Assembly: GCA_027451445.1 (NCBI GenBank)
Contig: DAIDJG010000325.1
Span: forward strand, 1-32,911
Length of the DNA: 32,911 nucleotides
Origin: Singulisphaera sp.
GTDB taxonomy: Bacteria > Planctomycetota > Planctomycetia > Isosphaerales > Isosphaeraceae
Direction: 5' to 3'
A program made the position numbers and the translations under genes. This document shows, piece by piece, positions 1-8,200 of this stretch (the first letter of the stretch is position 1; each line of letters begins with the position of its first letter). The notes under the pieces were generated by a model. It was not told the DNA's origin and made no database searches. It was given only the letters and a program-made list of their open reading frames with translations.

Positions 1-1
1 C

Positions 2-853
2 GAGTCGCCCAAGCGGCGGTTGAAGGCGATCCAGCGGCGTCTGCTTCACGACTTGCTCGACGTCATCCCACCCCACGACGCCGCCCATGGGTTTCGCGCG
101 GGGCGATCGGTCACTACGTTCGTGGCGCCGCATGTGGGTCAACACGTCGTCTTGAAGATGGACCTGCGCGACTTCTTCCCCTCGATCAGCTCCGCGAGGG
201 TTGCCGCCCTGTTCCGCACGGCCGGTTATCCCGAGCCCATCGCGCAGTTGCTGACCGGCCTGTGCACGAACCGCGTTCCTGCCGACGTTTGGAAGTTCGC
301 CGAAGCCCCCGTGCCGGGTGTCGAATGCTGGCGGATGCAGCGCCTCTACAGCCACCCGCACTTACCTCAGGGCTCGCCGACCTCACCCGCGTTGGCAAAC
401 CTCGCCGCCTTCCGACTCGACAGCCGCCTGGCCGGTCTCGCCCGCGCCGCCGGCGCCTCGTACACGCGCTACGCCGACGACCTCGTCTTCTCGGGTGGCG
501 AGGATTTTGCGCGTACGCTTCCCCGGTTCCCGATCCACGTCGGCGCGATCGCGCTGGAAGAGGGCTTCGCGATCCAGCCGAGGAAGACCCGCGTACTCCG
601 CCAAGGCGTCCGGCAACAGGTCGCGGGCGTCGTCGTGAACGAGCGGCCGAACCTCGGTCGCGCCGAGTACGACGCGCTGAAAGCGCAGTTGTTCAACTGC
701 GTCCGTTTCGGACCCGAGCAGCAAGATCGCGCCGGTCATGCGGATTTCCGGGCGCACCTGGCGGGCCGTGTGGCGTACGTCGCGATGCTGAATCCTGCGC
801 GCGGGGAGCGGCTGAGGGCACTCTTTGCGCGAATCGTGTGGCCGGGGGGATAA
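2..853 (+). CDS. Retron-like reverse transcriptase (5' end outside window)
   Basis: RNA-directed DNA polymerase, probably of the retron-type branch. The frame is open from base 2, so the N-terminus lies outside the window; the TTG at 20 is internal because the preceding codons (ESPKRR) continue a normal RT start region. Motifs in order: HGFRAGRS, then a conserved His in FVAPH, MDLRDFFPSI with the first catalytic Asp, LPQGSPTSPALANL, and the polymerase box TRYADDLVFSG with the YADD aspartates. Near the end, QQVAGVVVNERPN matches the retron-type VTGLVVN region. The palm, fingers and C-terminal region are present to a normal stop. No maturase or HNH domain follows, which argues against a group II intron protein. 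The template RNA (msr-msd), if any, would lie upstream outside the window. RT identity is secure; the retron assignment is inference. Confidence 0.88.
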   Translation, partial: ESPKRRLKAIQRRLLHDLLDVIPPHDAAHGFRAGRSVTTFVAPHVGQHVVLKMDLRDFFPSISSARVAALFRTAGYPEPIAQLLTGLCTNRVPADVWKFAEAPVPGVECWRMQRLYSHPHLPQGSPTSPALANLAAFRLDSRLAGLARAAGASYTRYADDLVFSGGEDFARTLPRFPIHVGAIALEEGFAIQPRKTRVLRQGVRQQVAGVVVNERPNLGRAEYDALKAQLFNCVRFGPEQQDRAGHADFRAHLAGRVAYVAMLNPARGERLRALFARIVWPGG

Positions 854-878
854 GTGCCGATAGCAAGGGACCCTTCGC

Positions 879-887
879 TGATATACT
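879..887 (+). promoter_or_regulatory. Candidate extended -10 promoter
   Basis: TGATATACT fits an extended -10 box (TGn plus TATACT). It lies about 80 bases upstream of the GTG start at 971. No clear -35 hexamer is seen at the expected distance. It would drive the small hypothetical gene that follows. Confidence 0.3.
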
Positions 888-970
888 CAGAACGAACCGT
901 CGAGAAATTCCGGATTCCAGAACTGGCGTAATCGGTTCGCTTCGACAACGTTTCGCTTGATACAAGGTCG

Positions 971-1375
971 GTGTGTGCCTTGCCGGTTTATCGTTCTAGC
1001 TATTGGGCGATCGATGTAAGCGACTGGGCCGTTGATGCGGACGGCGGGTGTGTTCTCTTTACGTCGCCAGATGAGTCCGCCGACTTGCGAATCACCACCT
1101 GCGACTTCGACGATGGCCTGACCTATCAGAAGTTGCGCGCCTGGGCGGACGAGCGAGCACCGGTCGGCACACCAATCCGGGAATGGGAAGGTGGTCGGTT
1201 TTCCGGGGTCCATTACGAGTTTTTCGACGGAGAAGCAACCTATTGGCGGGAGTGGCTGTTAACGCTGGCTGAACTGGTACTCGTGGTGAATTACTGCTCT
1301 GAAGAGGGAGACCACGAGCGGCACCGTGACGCGGTTGATCGCATGCTTTCGACGCTGGTAGACAATCGCCCCTGA
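971..1375 (+). CDS. Hypothetical protein, 134 aa
   Basis: Small soluble acidic protein with no signal peptide or membrane segment. I cannot assign a family. Pattern of note: VYRSSYWAIDVSDW at the start, a central GRFSGVHYEFFDGEATYWREW segment and a C-terminal helix ending DRMLSTLVDNRP, the layout of a compact alpha/beta fold. The start is uncertain: GTG at 971 has an AAGG only three bases upstream, and TTG at 980 is an in-frame alternative. It follows the reverse transcriptase by 117 bases on the same strand and is convergent with the next gene. Coding is supported by an uninterrupted frame with codon usage like its neighbours. Confidence 0.6.
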   Translation: MCALPVYRSSYWAIDVSDWAVDADGGCVLFTSPDESADLRITTCDFDDGLTYQKLRAWADERAPVGTPIREWEGGRFSGVHYEFFDGEATYWREWLLTLAELVLVVNYCSEEGDHERHRDAVDRMLSTLVDNRP

Positions 1376-1403
1376 CCTGGTTCACAATCAGTGAGTACGC
1401 GGA

Positions 1404-1880
1404 TCAATCGGAAACCCCTAGATGGAGCAAGAATCTTTCCTCAGGCGAGTCGAAAACAAGATCATCCCAGGCGCACTCATAGAACCAGGTGGTAACGACC
1501 GCGATGCTCCAAACCATCGTTGGCCGAACCGCCTTGTCCAGCGTTGCTATCAGCCAGTCGAGAATCGCATTCCGTCCGGAATCGTCGCTAAGTGAAAACG
1601 ACCGACGAGGATCGGCAAGGTGATCAGAACGCAGATCTTGAAACTGGAACAACCAACGTCCGAAGAGGCCTCTGACGATCGCCTGCCAGTCTTCGACGGC
1701 TGTCGCCGTGACCTCGATTTCATTGCCGCCGAACCACGCCTTCACGGACTCGGCGACACTTTCGGCATGCGGGAGAGTGAAGAAATTAAACGAGTACACG
1801 TGGTTCGTTTTGTCGTTGAACCGAGCGAACGCCTCGAGGAACCCACGCAGCTCGCCGCAAGCGATAGTCTTCTCATCCAT
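1404..1880 (-). CDS. Hypothetical protein, 158 aa
   Basis: Soluble protein of no recognised family, starting MDEKTIACGELRGFLEAF from an ATG at 1880. It is rich in aromatic residues (FFTLPHAESV, FGRWLFQFQDL, TTWFYECAWDDLVF) and acidic at the C-terminus, with no signal peptide or transmembrane helix. Size and composition resemble the small immunity-like or SMI1-type proteins common in genomes of this kind, but I see no diagnostic motif, so that is only a suggestion. It is convergent with the gene ending at 1375, with a 28-base gap. The ribosome binding site is weak (CAGGTTGG about 5 bases upstream). The region is somewhat less GC-rich than the rest of the window, which may hint at acquisition. 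Confidence 0.55.
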   Translation of the reverse strand: MDEKTIACGELRGFLEAFARFNDKTNHVYSFNFFTLPHAESVAESVKAWFGGNEIEVTATAVEDWQAIVRGLFGRWLFQFQDLRSDHLADPRRSFSLSDDSGRNAILDWLIATLDKAVRPTMVWSIAVVTTWFYECAWDDLVFDSPEERFLLHLGVSD

Positions 1881-2227
1881 GGAGCCAACCTGAGAACAGG
1901 GAATGATCCTGATTTGTCCTTACCATGCAACGGGTTTGAGAATTCCTCATTCCGGGCCTCGAACGCGATCGAACGTTCCGTCTCCAAGCAAAGACTACCG
2001 GATGAGTCGATGAGATGCGACTGAGCAAAGGACGGATCAGGCAGAGAGCTGTCCAAGTCCAACATTCCATTCTGATTTTATTCTGAATCCCCGATTCATT
2101 CCCGTGTGCCGTTTCTCCAGTCTCGGACCGATCCAATCTGCGATTGTACAACCACAACTCCAGCGCGGCGCGGGCCGGCGACCGATATCACCGGCCCGCG
2201 GCGCGAGCTTTTTGCCGCCGTAAGCGT
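1881..2227. other. Intergenic region, no gene supported
   Basis: This stretch of about 350 bases lies between two minus-strand genes. It is visibly more AT-rich than its surroundings (for example around 2068-2100). Reading frames crossing it lack a ribosome binding site and family signal, so none is called. The only structured element is the GC-rich hairpin at 2169-2200. Confidence 0.5.
2169..2200. terminator. GC-rich hairpin downstream of the DUF899 gene
   Basis: Perfect 10-base arms CGCGGGCCGG (2169-2178) and CCGGCCCGCG (2191-2200) enclose a 12-base loop. It begins 27 bases after the minus-strand stop at 2228, so it probably ends the ArsR operon. The T-run (2209-2213) is on the plus-strand side, so it is not a textbook terminator for the minus strand. 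Confidence 0.45.
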
Positions 2228-3034
2228 TTACGCGTGCGCCTCGGCCTCCTGACAACACAAACCGCCGATTTGAACGAGCGCCTCATATTCATCGTGCCGG
2301 CGCCACCAGACACCCGTCTCATTGCGTCCCCTGGGGGCACGATCGAGCCACTGGTACATACCCCACAGCCCATCCAGACCGCGAGCATAGGTAGAATACG
2401 TGTGGTAGACGACGCCGTCCTCGAGCACAAACGCGCTCAATCCCGGCCGATCGCGTGTGAACGTGTCCGGATCGGTTCCGCACATGGCCGCGAACTGGGC
2501 GACGGGCTCGGGGACAGGTTTCGCGTCCATCACGAAACCGCCGCGATGGTAGTTGTACTCGACGGGCCCCTGGAGCTGCTGTTCCTCGGTGAACGAGACA
2601 TTGAAGTCGAAGTTGAAATCGCCGTCGAGCGACGACGCCCAGGGGAACGTCCACCCCATGCGCCGCTTGTAGGCTTGCAGGGTCGCGAGCGGTGCCCGCG
2701 ACACCGCCGAAAGCGTGACGTCATGGTTCGCCAGATGGACGACGAAGCCATTGAACCCATCGGCGATCATCGAGCAGGAGGGACACCCCGCCTTGTAGTC
2801 GGGCCCGAACATGAAGTGGTAGACGAGGAGCTGCGAACGTCCCTGGAAGAGGTCGGCCAGTGAGGCAGTCCCGTCCTCGGTCTCGAACGCGTACTCCTTA
2901 TCGACCCGGACCCACGGCAACTCCTGACGCCAATGCGCCAGCGAATCGCTGCGCCGGGTGAGCTCCTTCTCCGCGTTGAGCAGCTCGAGCCGGGCGGCAA
3001 GCCACTCCTCTCGGCTTACGACGGGATGTCGCAC
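2228..3034 (-). CDS. DUF899 family thioredoxin-like protein
   Basis: Cytoplasmic protein of the DUF899 family, a thioredoxin-fold group of unknown substrate. The start is the GTG at 3034: it is preceded by GAAAGGAG at 8-base spacing and gives the usual family beginning RHPVVSREEWLAAR. Following features match the family: ELPWVRVDKEYAF, a LADLF-RSQLLVYHFMFGPDY strand, the CxxC-type motif GCPSC (Cys84 and Cys87), HLANHDVTLSAVSRAPL, and GWTFPWASS. Length (268 aa) is normal. It is the last gene of a four-gene minus-strand operon and overlaps the preceding membrane-protein gene by 19 bases, which suggests translational coupling. The open frame extends to 3322, but that part overlaps the neighbour and lacks family similarity. 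Confidence 0.88.
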   Translation of the reverse strand: MRHPVVSREEWLAARLELLNAEKELTRRSDSLAHWRQELPWVRVDKEYAFETEDGTASLADLFQGRSQLLVYHFMFGPDYKAGCPSCSMIADGFNGFVVHLANHDVTLSAVSRAPLATLQAYKRRMGWTFPWASSLDGDFNFDFNVSFTEEQQLQGPVEYNYHRGGFVMDAKPVPEPVAQFAAMCGTDPDTFTRDRPGLSAFVLEDGVVYHTYSTYARGLDGLWGMYQWLDRAPRGRNETGVWWRRHDEYEALVQIGGLCCQEAEAHA

Positions 3035-3330
3035 GATTCGGTCTCCTTTCTGAAATGGCGAAAGACGGCCCCAATGCGATTCAGACGTTTCCCAACCCGA
3101 AAGAGCAACGACGCTGCGCCGAGGGACAGCAGCCCCCAGCGCAGATAGGTTGCCGAAGTGAGCGAAAGGCCGAGTCCGGTCCAAAGCGCCAGGTACGCGG
3201 CCAGACACGCAGGACACTTGGGCAGCGACACCAGGACGACACTCGGGACGACCCATGCAAAAACCGCTTGGACTCGTCGTACCCATGCTGGCGCTTTGCG
3301 GTCGGTGGCGGCGCTGCAGCATGCGATCAT
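3016..3330 (-). CDS. Small membrane protein with CPAC motif
   Basis: A 104-residue integral membrane protein with about three hydrophobic segments (near 22-37, 41-58 and 62-78). Between the first two lies PKCPAC (Cys39, Cys42), and two more cysteines sit at 4-5. The paired cysteines next to a membrane helix recall MerC/MerT-type small thiol proteins, but I cannot place it in a named family. The start ATG has AGGAG about 8 bases upstream. The gene lies between the AHSA1 gene (11-base gap) and the DUF899 gene (19-base overlap), so it belongs to the ArsR operon. A thiol or metal-related job beside the CPSC-bearing DUF899 protein is inference. Confidence 0.72.
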   Translation of the reverse strand: MIACCSAATDRKAPAWVRRVQAVFAWVVPSVVLVSLPKCPACLAAYLALWTGLGLSLTSATYLRWGLLSLGAASLLFRVGKRLNRIGAVFRHFRKETESCDIPS

Positions 3331-3341
3331 CGATTCATCTC

Positions 3342-3800
3342 CTATCGAGTCCTGCGCTCGGCCAGCTCACGAATGCGATCCAGCCAGTAACCCCAGCCCT
3401 GAGCCATACCTTCGCGATGGTCGGGCTGGATCAGTCCGCAAGCGCGATGGAGGAACGCCAGCCGAGTCACGGCCCCATCGGCCTTGAAGCGGTACTGCAC
3501 GTGATTGATCGCGGGATACGACATCATCAAAGGCCCGGAGATCTCCAGGAGCGTCGGCGGCTTGATGACCTGCACATGGCCCCAAAGGTGGCCCGTATTG
3601 TTGCCGAGATCGCGGTACCAGCGTCCGCCTGGCCAGGCCTCGAGCATGAAGGGGAACGGTGTGCCGTCGGGCTTCTCCCCTCCTGGCCCAAGCTGCTCCA
3701 GCATGGATTCGAAGGCGATCTCGATCGGCGCTGCGATTTCGAGCTCCCTGGCGATCTCGAACGTTTCCACCGTCTCTTGTTCACGAATGGCCGTTGTCAT
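3342..3800 (-). CDS. SRPBCC / AHSA1 family protein
   Basis: Single-domain protein of the Activator of Hsp90 ATPase homolog 1-like group of the START/SRPBCC superfamily, which form a hydrophobic ligand pocket. Sequence marks are EIARELEIAAPIEIAFESML at the N-terminus, PGGRWYRDLGNNTGHLWGHV, a LLEISGPLMMSYP strand and the long C-terminal helix GWGYWLDRIRELAE. Length (152 aa) is typical. Its ATG overlaps the stop of the upstream arsR-family gene as ATGA (3797-3800), a translational-coupling arrangement. ArsR-AHSA1 gene pairs are common in bacteria; the ligand is unknown in most, and no reaction can be assigned here. Confidence 0.88.
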   Translation of the reverse strand: MTTAIREQETVETFEIARELEIAAPIEIAFESMLEQLGPGGEKPDGTPFPFMLEAWPGGRWYRDLGNNTGHLWGHVQVIKPPTLLEISGPLMMSYPAINHVQYRFKADGAVTRLAFLHRACGLIQPDHREGMAQGWGYWLDRIRELAERRTR

Positions 3801-4174
3801 GCTTGCCCTTTCCGGGGTTCGAGGGATGTTGGCGACTCCGTCTCTGCATGCGCTCGCTGCTCAGCGCGCTCCTTGATGCGGTCGAGTTGATGGCCCCAGA
3901 GCTCTTCAAAGCCCTTGGCCCAATCGTGCACCGGCTTCAGCGTTTCGGCTTCTGGGTTGTACACGGGGCAATTGCCTTGTTCGATCACCGCGACCACACC
4001 CACCTTGCGCAGCACGCCAAGGTGCTTCGAGACCGCCGGCTGTGGAAGCCCCAATGCTACGACCAGCACCCCAGCAGCCATCGGTTCCTGCCACGCAAGC
4101 CACTCGACAATCGCTCGCCGGCGGCGTTCAGCGATGGCGTTGAACACGTCGACGGTCGTCGGTACACGCAACAT
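3797..4174 (-). CDS. ArsR family winged-helix repressor
   Basis: DNA-binding repressor of the ArsR/SmtB fold, 125 residues. The winged helix covers about residues 5-85: VFNAIAERRRRAIVEWLAW, then the recognition helix region LPQPAVSKHLGVLRKVGVV, then a wing strand. The C-terminus (KPVHDWAKGFEELWGHQLDRIKERAE) is the helical tail usual in ArsR proteins paired with AHSA1 partners. No CxC or other classical metal-site motif is seen, so metal sensing is not implied. It is the first gene of a four-gene operon and sits directly behind a promoter with a palindromic operator, so autorepression is likely. The ATG at 4174 lies only 6 bases from the -10 hexamer. Confidence 0.9.
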   Translation of the reverse strand: MLRVPTTVDVFNAIAERRRRAIVEWLAWQEPMAAGVLVVALGLPQPAVSKHLGVLRKVGVVAVIEQGNCPVYNPEAETLKPVHDWAKGFEELWGHQLDRIKERAEQRAHAETESPTSLEPRKGQA

Positions 4175-4180
4175 GTCTCC

Positions 4181-4208
4181 ATTGTATTCCCGTAAGGGAA
4201 TATGTCAA
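4181..4208 (-). promoter_or_regulatory. Promoter of the ArsR operon with operator in the spacer
   Basis: On the minus strand a perfect -35 TTGACA (4208-4203) and a near-consensus -10 TACAAT (4186-4181) are 16 bases apart. The expected transcription start is about 7 bases beyond the -10, at or beside the ATG at 4174, so the message is leaderless or nearly so. The spacer is largely occupied by the palindrome annotated separately. Confidence 0.75.
4185..4202. promoter_or_regulatory. Palindromic operator, probable ArsR-family binding site
   Basis: TATTCCCGTAAGGGAATA has perfect 7-base arms around a 4-base centre. It fills the spacer between -35 and -10, so a bound repressor would block RNA polymerase. 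Assignment to the adjacent ArsR protein is inferred from position. Confidence 0.7.
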
Positions 4209-4502
4209 GCGGCAACCCGACGACGCGGCGCGAATTGGTGATAGAGATCGTCCCCAGCGGTTCATGATCGCGTTGCACCCGTTTCCACGCCCAATCCTTA
4301 ATACTAACCCGAAGCGCGAGCGAAGGCATTATATAATCATTCCTCTCTCGGTCTTCGGATTAGTGTAAGCGACTCGGTCCCACGACGGGGGCAACCGAAT
4401 CGTCTCGCCGTTTCTCGTCCCCGCACCGTTGGACGGGCCTCTCCGTGGACTTGCCTGGTTTCGCAGTGAAGACACGGCTATTCTGGGTGTCAGGAGGGTA
4501 CT
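4209..4502. other. Intergenic region upstream of the DUF4058 gene
   Basis: About 290 bases without a gene. It holds a candidate interspersed repeat (4300-4327) and an AT-rich stretch ATTATATAATCATT (4328-4341) that could supply a -10 box (TATAAT, 4332-4337) for the downstream plus-strand gene. No clear -35 is seen. Confidence 0.4.
4300..4327. repeat. Candidate planctomycete interspersed repeat
   Basis: The core ACTAACCCGAAGCGCGAGCG looks like a short intergenic repeat I associate with planctomycete genomes. Only one copy is in this window, so repeat status rests on recollection rather than on the sequence. Confidence 0.3.
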
Positions 4503-5243
4503 ATGCCGCTACGCGATCATTTCCGTCCGCCGGTCTCGAAACATTCTTCGTGGGAGGGCTTTCACGGCGGCTGGCCGATGACAATCGTTCAGGAATTGGC
4601 TCCCCGATTGCCGGACGGCTTCGTGGCGGAACCGCGCGTGCATCTCGGCAGTTTTTACGAAATCGACTTCTGTACCTTCGAGCAATATGGGGAGGATGAG
4701 CCCGACTTCAGCTCGACCTGGCAATCGAGCGGAGCTGGTGTCGCCACTGCGCTTCAAGCACCCTCCGAGCCAATGCTCATCCTGGATGCCGAATTCCCGG
4801 AACAGTACGCCTACGAGGTCTTGATCTTTGATCTCGAACGAGAGCGCCAACTGGTCGCGGCTGTCGAGATCGTTAGCCCGGCGAACAAGGATCGGCCCGC
4901 AAGCCGTCAGTTATTTGTCGCCAAGTGCTACAACCTACTGCGCCAGGACGTCTGCGTGTCAATCATCGATCTGGTCACCATTCGCCAGTTCAACCTGTAT
5001 ACCGAGTTGCTGAGTCTCTTGAGACGCGCCGACCCGAGGTTCACGCCGCCGCCTCCGATCTACGCTGTCACCTGTCGCAAACGTGAGGCTGACCGGCAGG
5101 CGAAGCTCGAGACCTGGTCCTTTCCGTTGGCAGTTGGACAGCCGCTCCCGGCGCTTCCGATCTGGTTGTCGGAGACGCAAAGCGTGATGCTCGACCTGGA
5201 AACGAGCTATGAGGAGACCTGCCGCGCGTTACGCATTCGGTGA
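4503..5243 (+). CDS. DUF4058 family protein
   Basis: Soluble protein of 246 residues in the DUF4058 family, whose function is unknown. The beginning MPLRDHFRPPVSKHSSWEGFHGGWP is the typical family start. The middle contains RQLVAAVEIVSPANKD, whose acidic residue and following SPANK recall the core of PD-(D/E)xK-like nucleases such as Uma2, although no nuclease activity can be claimed. LRQDVCVSIIDLVTIR and the C-terminal PLPALPIWL segment complete the family pattern. The ATG at 4503 has a strong AGGAGG (4492-4497). It is a single-gene unit convergent with the GH81 gene, with a 55-base gap. Confidence 0.88.
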   Translation: MPLRDHFRPPVSKHSSWEGFHGGWPMTIVQELAPRLPDGFVAEPRVHLGSFYEIDFCTFEQYGEDEPDFSSTWQSSGAGVATALQAPSEPMLILDAEFPEQYAYEVLIFDLERERQLVAAVEIVSPANKDRPASRQLFVAKCYNLLRQDVCVSIIDLVTIRQFNLYTELLSLLRRADPRFTPPPPIYAVTCRKREADRQAKLETWSFPLAVGQPLPALPIWLSETQSVMLDLETSYEETCRALRIR

Positions 5244-5298
5244 AAGAATCGATTGCGACCGGGACCTCGGTTCGAAGCCCCGGCCCCATTCCCCTGCC

Positions 5299-8200
5299 TT
5301 ATACGAACACGTTGAGTTCCGCAATACTCCACCAGTACGAAGCCGAACCCGTCTGCACGATCCGAATGTAGCGGGCCTTGACCGGGGTGCTGAGCGACAC
5401 GTCGATCAGCGATCCGGTCCCGGTGCCGCTGGCGATCGCTGGATCCGTCGACCAATCCGTGCCGTTGTCCGAGACCAGGATCTCGTAACCGCGGGCGAAG
5501 TCGTTGACCGAATTGCCCGCGTCGAACGCGATCCGGTCAAACGCCTGAACCGAGCCCAAGTCGATCTGGAACCACTGGCCAGCCGTCTGTGCGGTCCCGC
5601 TGCTCCAGCGCGAGTCGAAGCTCCCATCAATAGCGTTGGCCGCCGAGCCGCCTCCCTCGGTGCTGCTCGCGGATGCGGCCCAGGCCGACCGGTCCAGAGG
5701 CGTCACGCCCAGGGTCGTCCCGGTGCCGTAGACGTTGAAATCAAAGAGCGAGTACCCCCACTGGGTGTCGCGGGCGGTGCCGAGGATCCGGACGTAGCGG
5801 CCTGTGCCTGACAGGCCCGTGTAGTCGTGCGCGCCCGAGGTCGTGTTGCCGGTGACCGACACAACGGTCGTCCAGGTGTTCGCGTCGTTGCTCACCTGGA
5901 TCTGGTAGTCCTTGCCGGCGGCGTTCTCCCAGTTGAGTTTCACCTCGCTGATGTTGTAATCAAAGCCGAGATCGACGTAGATCCACTGTGGGTCGCTGAA
6001 CGCGCTGCTCCAGCGCGTGCCGCTGTTGCCATCGACCGCGTTGGAGGCAGGGAAGGCGTCGCACTCGACCGAGGAGGCGAATACGGGCCGGTTCAGAGCC
6101 AGGTCGGAGCTGGCCACGGCCGGGGTCGTCGCGCTCGCCTCGTTGGAGGTGACGCTGGAGCCAGCGGTGTTCACGGCTTCGACGACATAGAAGTACGTAT
6201 TGCTGGGGATGACCGTGGTGTCCTGGAAGGTGGTGCCGGTGACCGGCGTGGCGTTGATCGGCGTGGTCGACTCGCCGCCGGCCGTGGTGCCGCGGTAGAT
6301 GTTGTAGCCGGATACGGTGCCCGACGGGGCGGTCCAGGACAGGTCGATCGCGTAGGCGAAGTTATCGGTTGCGGTCAGTCCGCTCGGCGCGGTCGCGGCC
6401 TGGCTGCCGTAAACGCTGAAGTCGAAGAGGGAGTAGCCGTACTGCGTGGTCCGCGCGGTGCCGTACACACGCACATACTGACCCGAGGTGTCGAGGTCCG
6501 AATAGTCGTGCCACCCCGACGCGGTGTTGCCGGTGATGGTCACCGCCTTACTCCAGTTGATTCCGTCGGTGGAGACCTGGATCAGGTAGTCCTTGCCGGC
6601 GGCGGTTTCCCAGTTGAGTTTCACCTCGCTGATGTTGTACACGGCCCCGAGGTCGACGGCGATCCATTGCGGATCGCTGAACTCGCTGCTCCAGCGCGTG
6701 GTGCTGTTGCCGTCGACCGCATTGGCCGGGCCAACACCGCCGTTCTCGTCCGACGACGACATCGCCACGGCGTTCAGGGCGAGGTCCGGCGCTGTGGTGG
6801 CACTCGCTTCGTTCGATGCGGCGCTGGCGCCACCGACGTTGACCGCCTTGACCGTGTAAAAGTAGCTCGTCTGCGAAGCGACGGTGGTGTCGACGAAGCT
6901 CGTGCCGGTGATCGGCGAGGCGTTCAGCGGCGTCGCCGATTCGTCGCCGGGAGCGGTGCCACGGTAGACGTAGTAACCGGTCACTGACCCGCTCGGAGTG
7001 GTCCACGACAGATCAACCTGGGTGTAATCATTCTCCACGGTGGCGGACAGGCCGGTCGGCGAGGGCAACTGGTTCAGCACGTTGACGGCTGCCGAGGCGC
7101 TCACGGCACCGTCCGTCGCGATGACGACGGCGCTTCCCGGTGCGCCGGGGGCCCAGTAGTAGCCGGTGTTGCTGATCGCGCCCGGGCCGACGACGCTCCA
7201 GGTGACGCCCGGATTGCCGACGACGGCGCCAAACTGGTCGATGCCGCTGACGCTGAACTGCTGGGCGGAGTTGGTGAAGAGACTCGTTGTGCTCGGTGTC
7301 AGGACGAGCGTACTGAGACTTGGCAACACGTCGACTGCAACCGTGCTGGTTGTGCTGAGGCCGTTGGTATCGGTGACGTTAACCTCGAGCGTGTAAGTGC
7401 CGGTCGCCGTGAAGATGACTGTCGTGGACTGTGCGGCGTTCGTGCCGTTGGCCGAGAAGGTCGCCTGCGCTCCGGGCGGGCCGCTGATGAGAGCCCACGT
7501 GTAGGTCAGGTTGGTCTCGTCTTGCTCCTCGTCGGTGCCGAGGACGCTGAGCTGCGTGCTCGTGCCGGTGACGGTCGCCGGGTTCGCGGCCGGCTCTTGT
7601 GTGATGATTGGCGGCGCCTGGCCGCCGGTTGCGGAACGTGTCACGACGTTGAAGCCGGGCTGGGCGAGAAAGCTGTCGAGCACGTTGTTGTGGCTGTCGA
7701 GCACCTGTACGGTTTCCGGCGTCGTGGCCGGATTGTAGGCCATGTAGGTGATTGTGTTGGACACCGTCGTACTGTCACTACCGTGTGAGTACACGCCGCC
7801 GAGCGGAACGGACAGGTGATCGTCCCAATCGCGATTGCCGTAAGTCTGATACGAGTGGTCCTGCCAGTAGTACAACCCCGTCGTGCCCTGGGTCGCCGCA
7901 CCGCCCCCTTGCGCGATGTCCTGGGCATAAGCGTTCGCGGTGGCCTGCGGATCGTACTCGGCCTGGAAGCCGAGGGTGATGTTCAGCCAGTCGGCGCCGC
8001 CGAAGCCGCCGGGATCGTCGAATGAGGCGAACGTGTTGTACGTACCCGGATCGGCTGGGTTGTAGTTGGGATTGGTGGCCGTTTGGTTGTAGTAAACGTT
8101 GCGCTCGGCGAGCATGTTCTGAATTGCCGCCGAGGCCGCCACCGGATCACGGCCCAGGTAGTCAAGGTCCGGCCAGATGGGGAGCGCCTGGATACCCAGG

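Noticed and set aside
2144-2863. Plus-strand 239-codon frame opposite DUF899
   Set aside because: It is antisense to a well-recognised family and its protein is low-complexity Arg/Val-rich, typical of a shadow frame.
5265-5283. GGTTCGAAGCC looks like the T-arm of a tRNA
   Set aside because: No matching acceptor, D or anticodon arms fit around it, and the T-stem pairing is poor.
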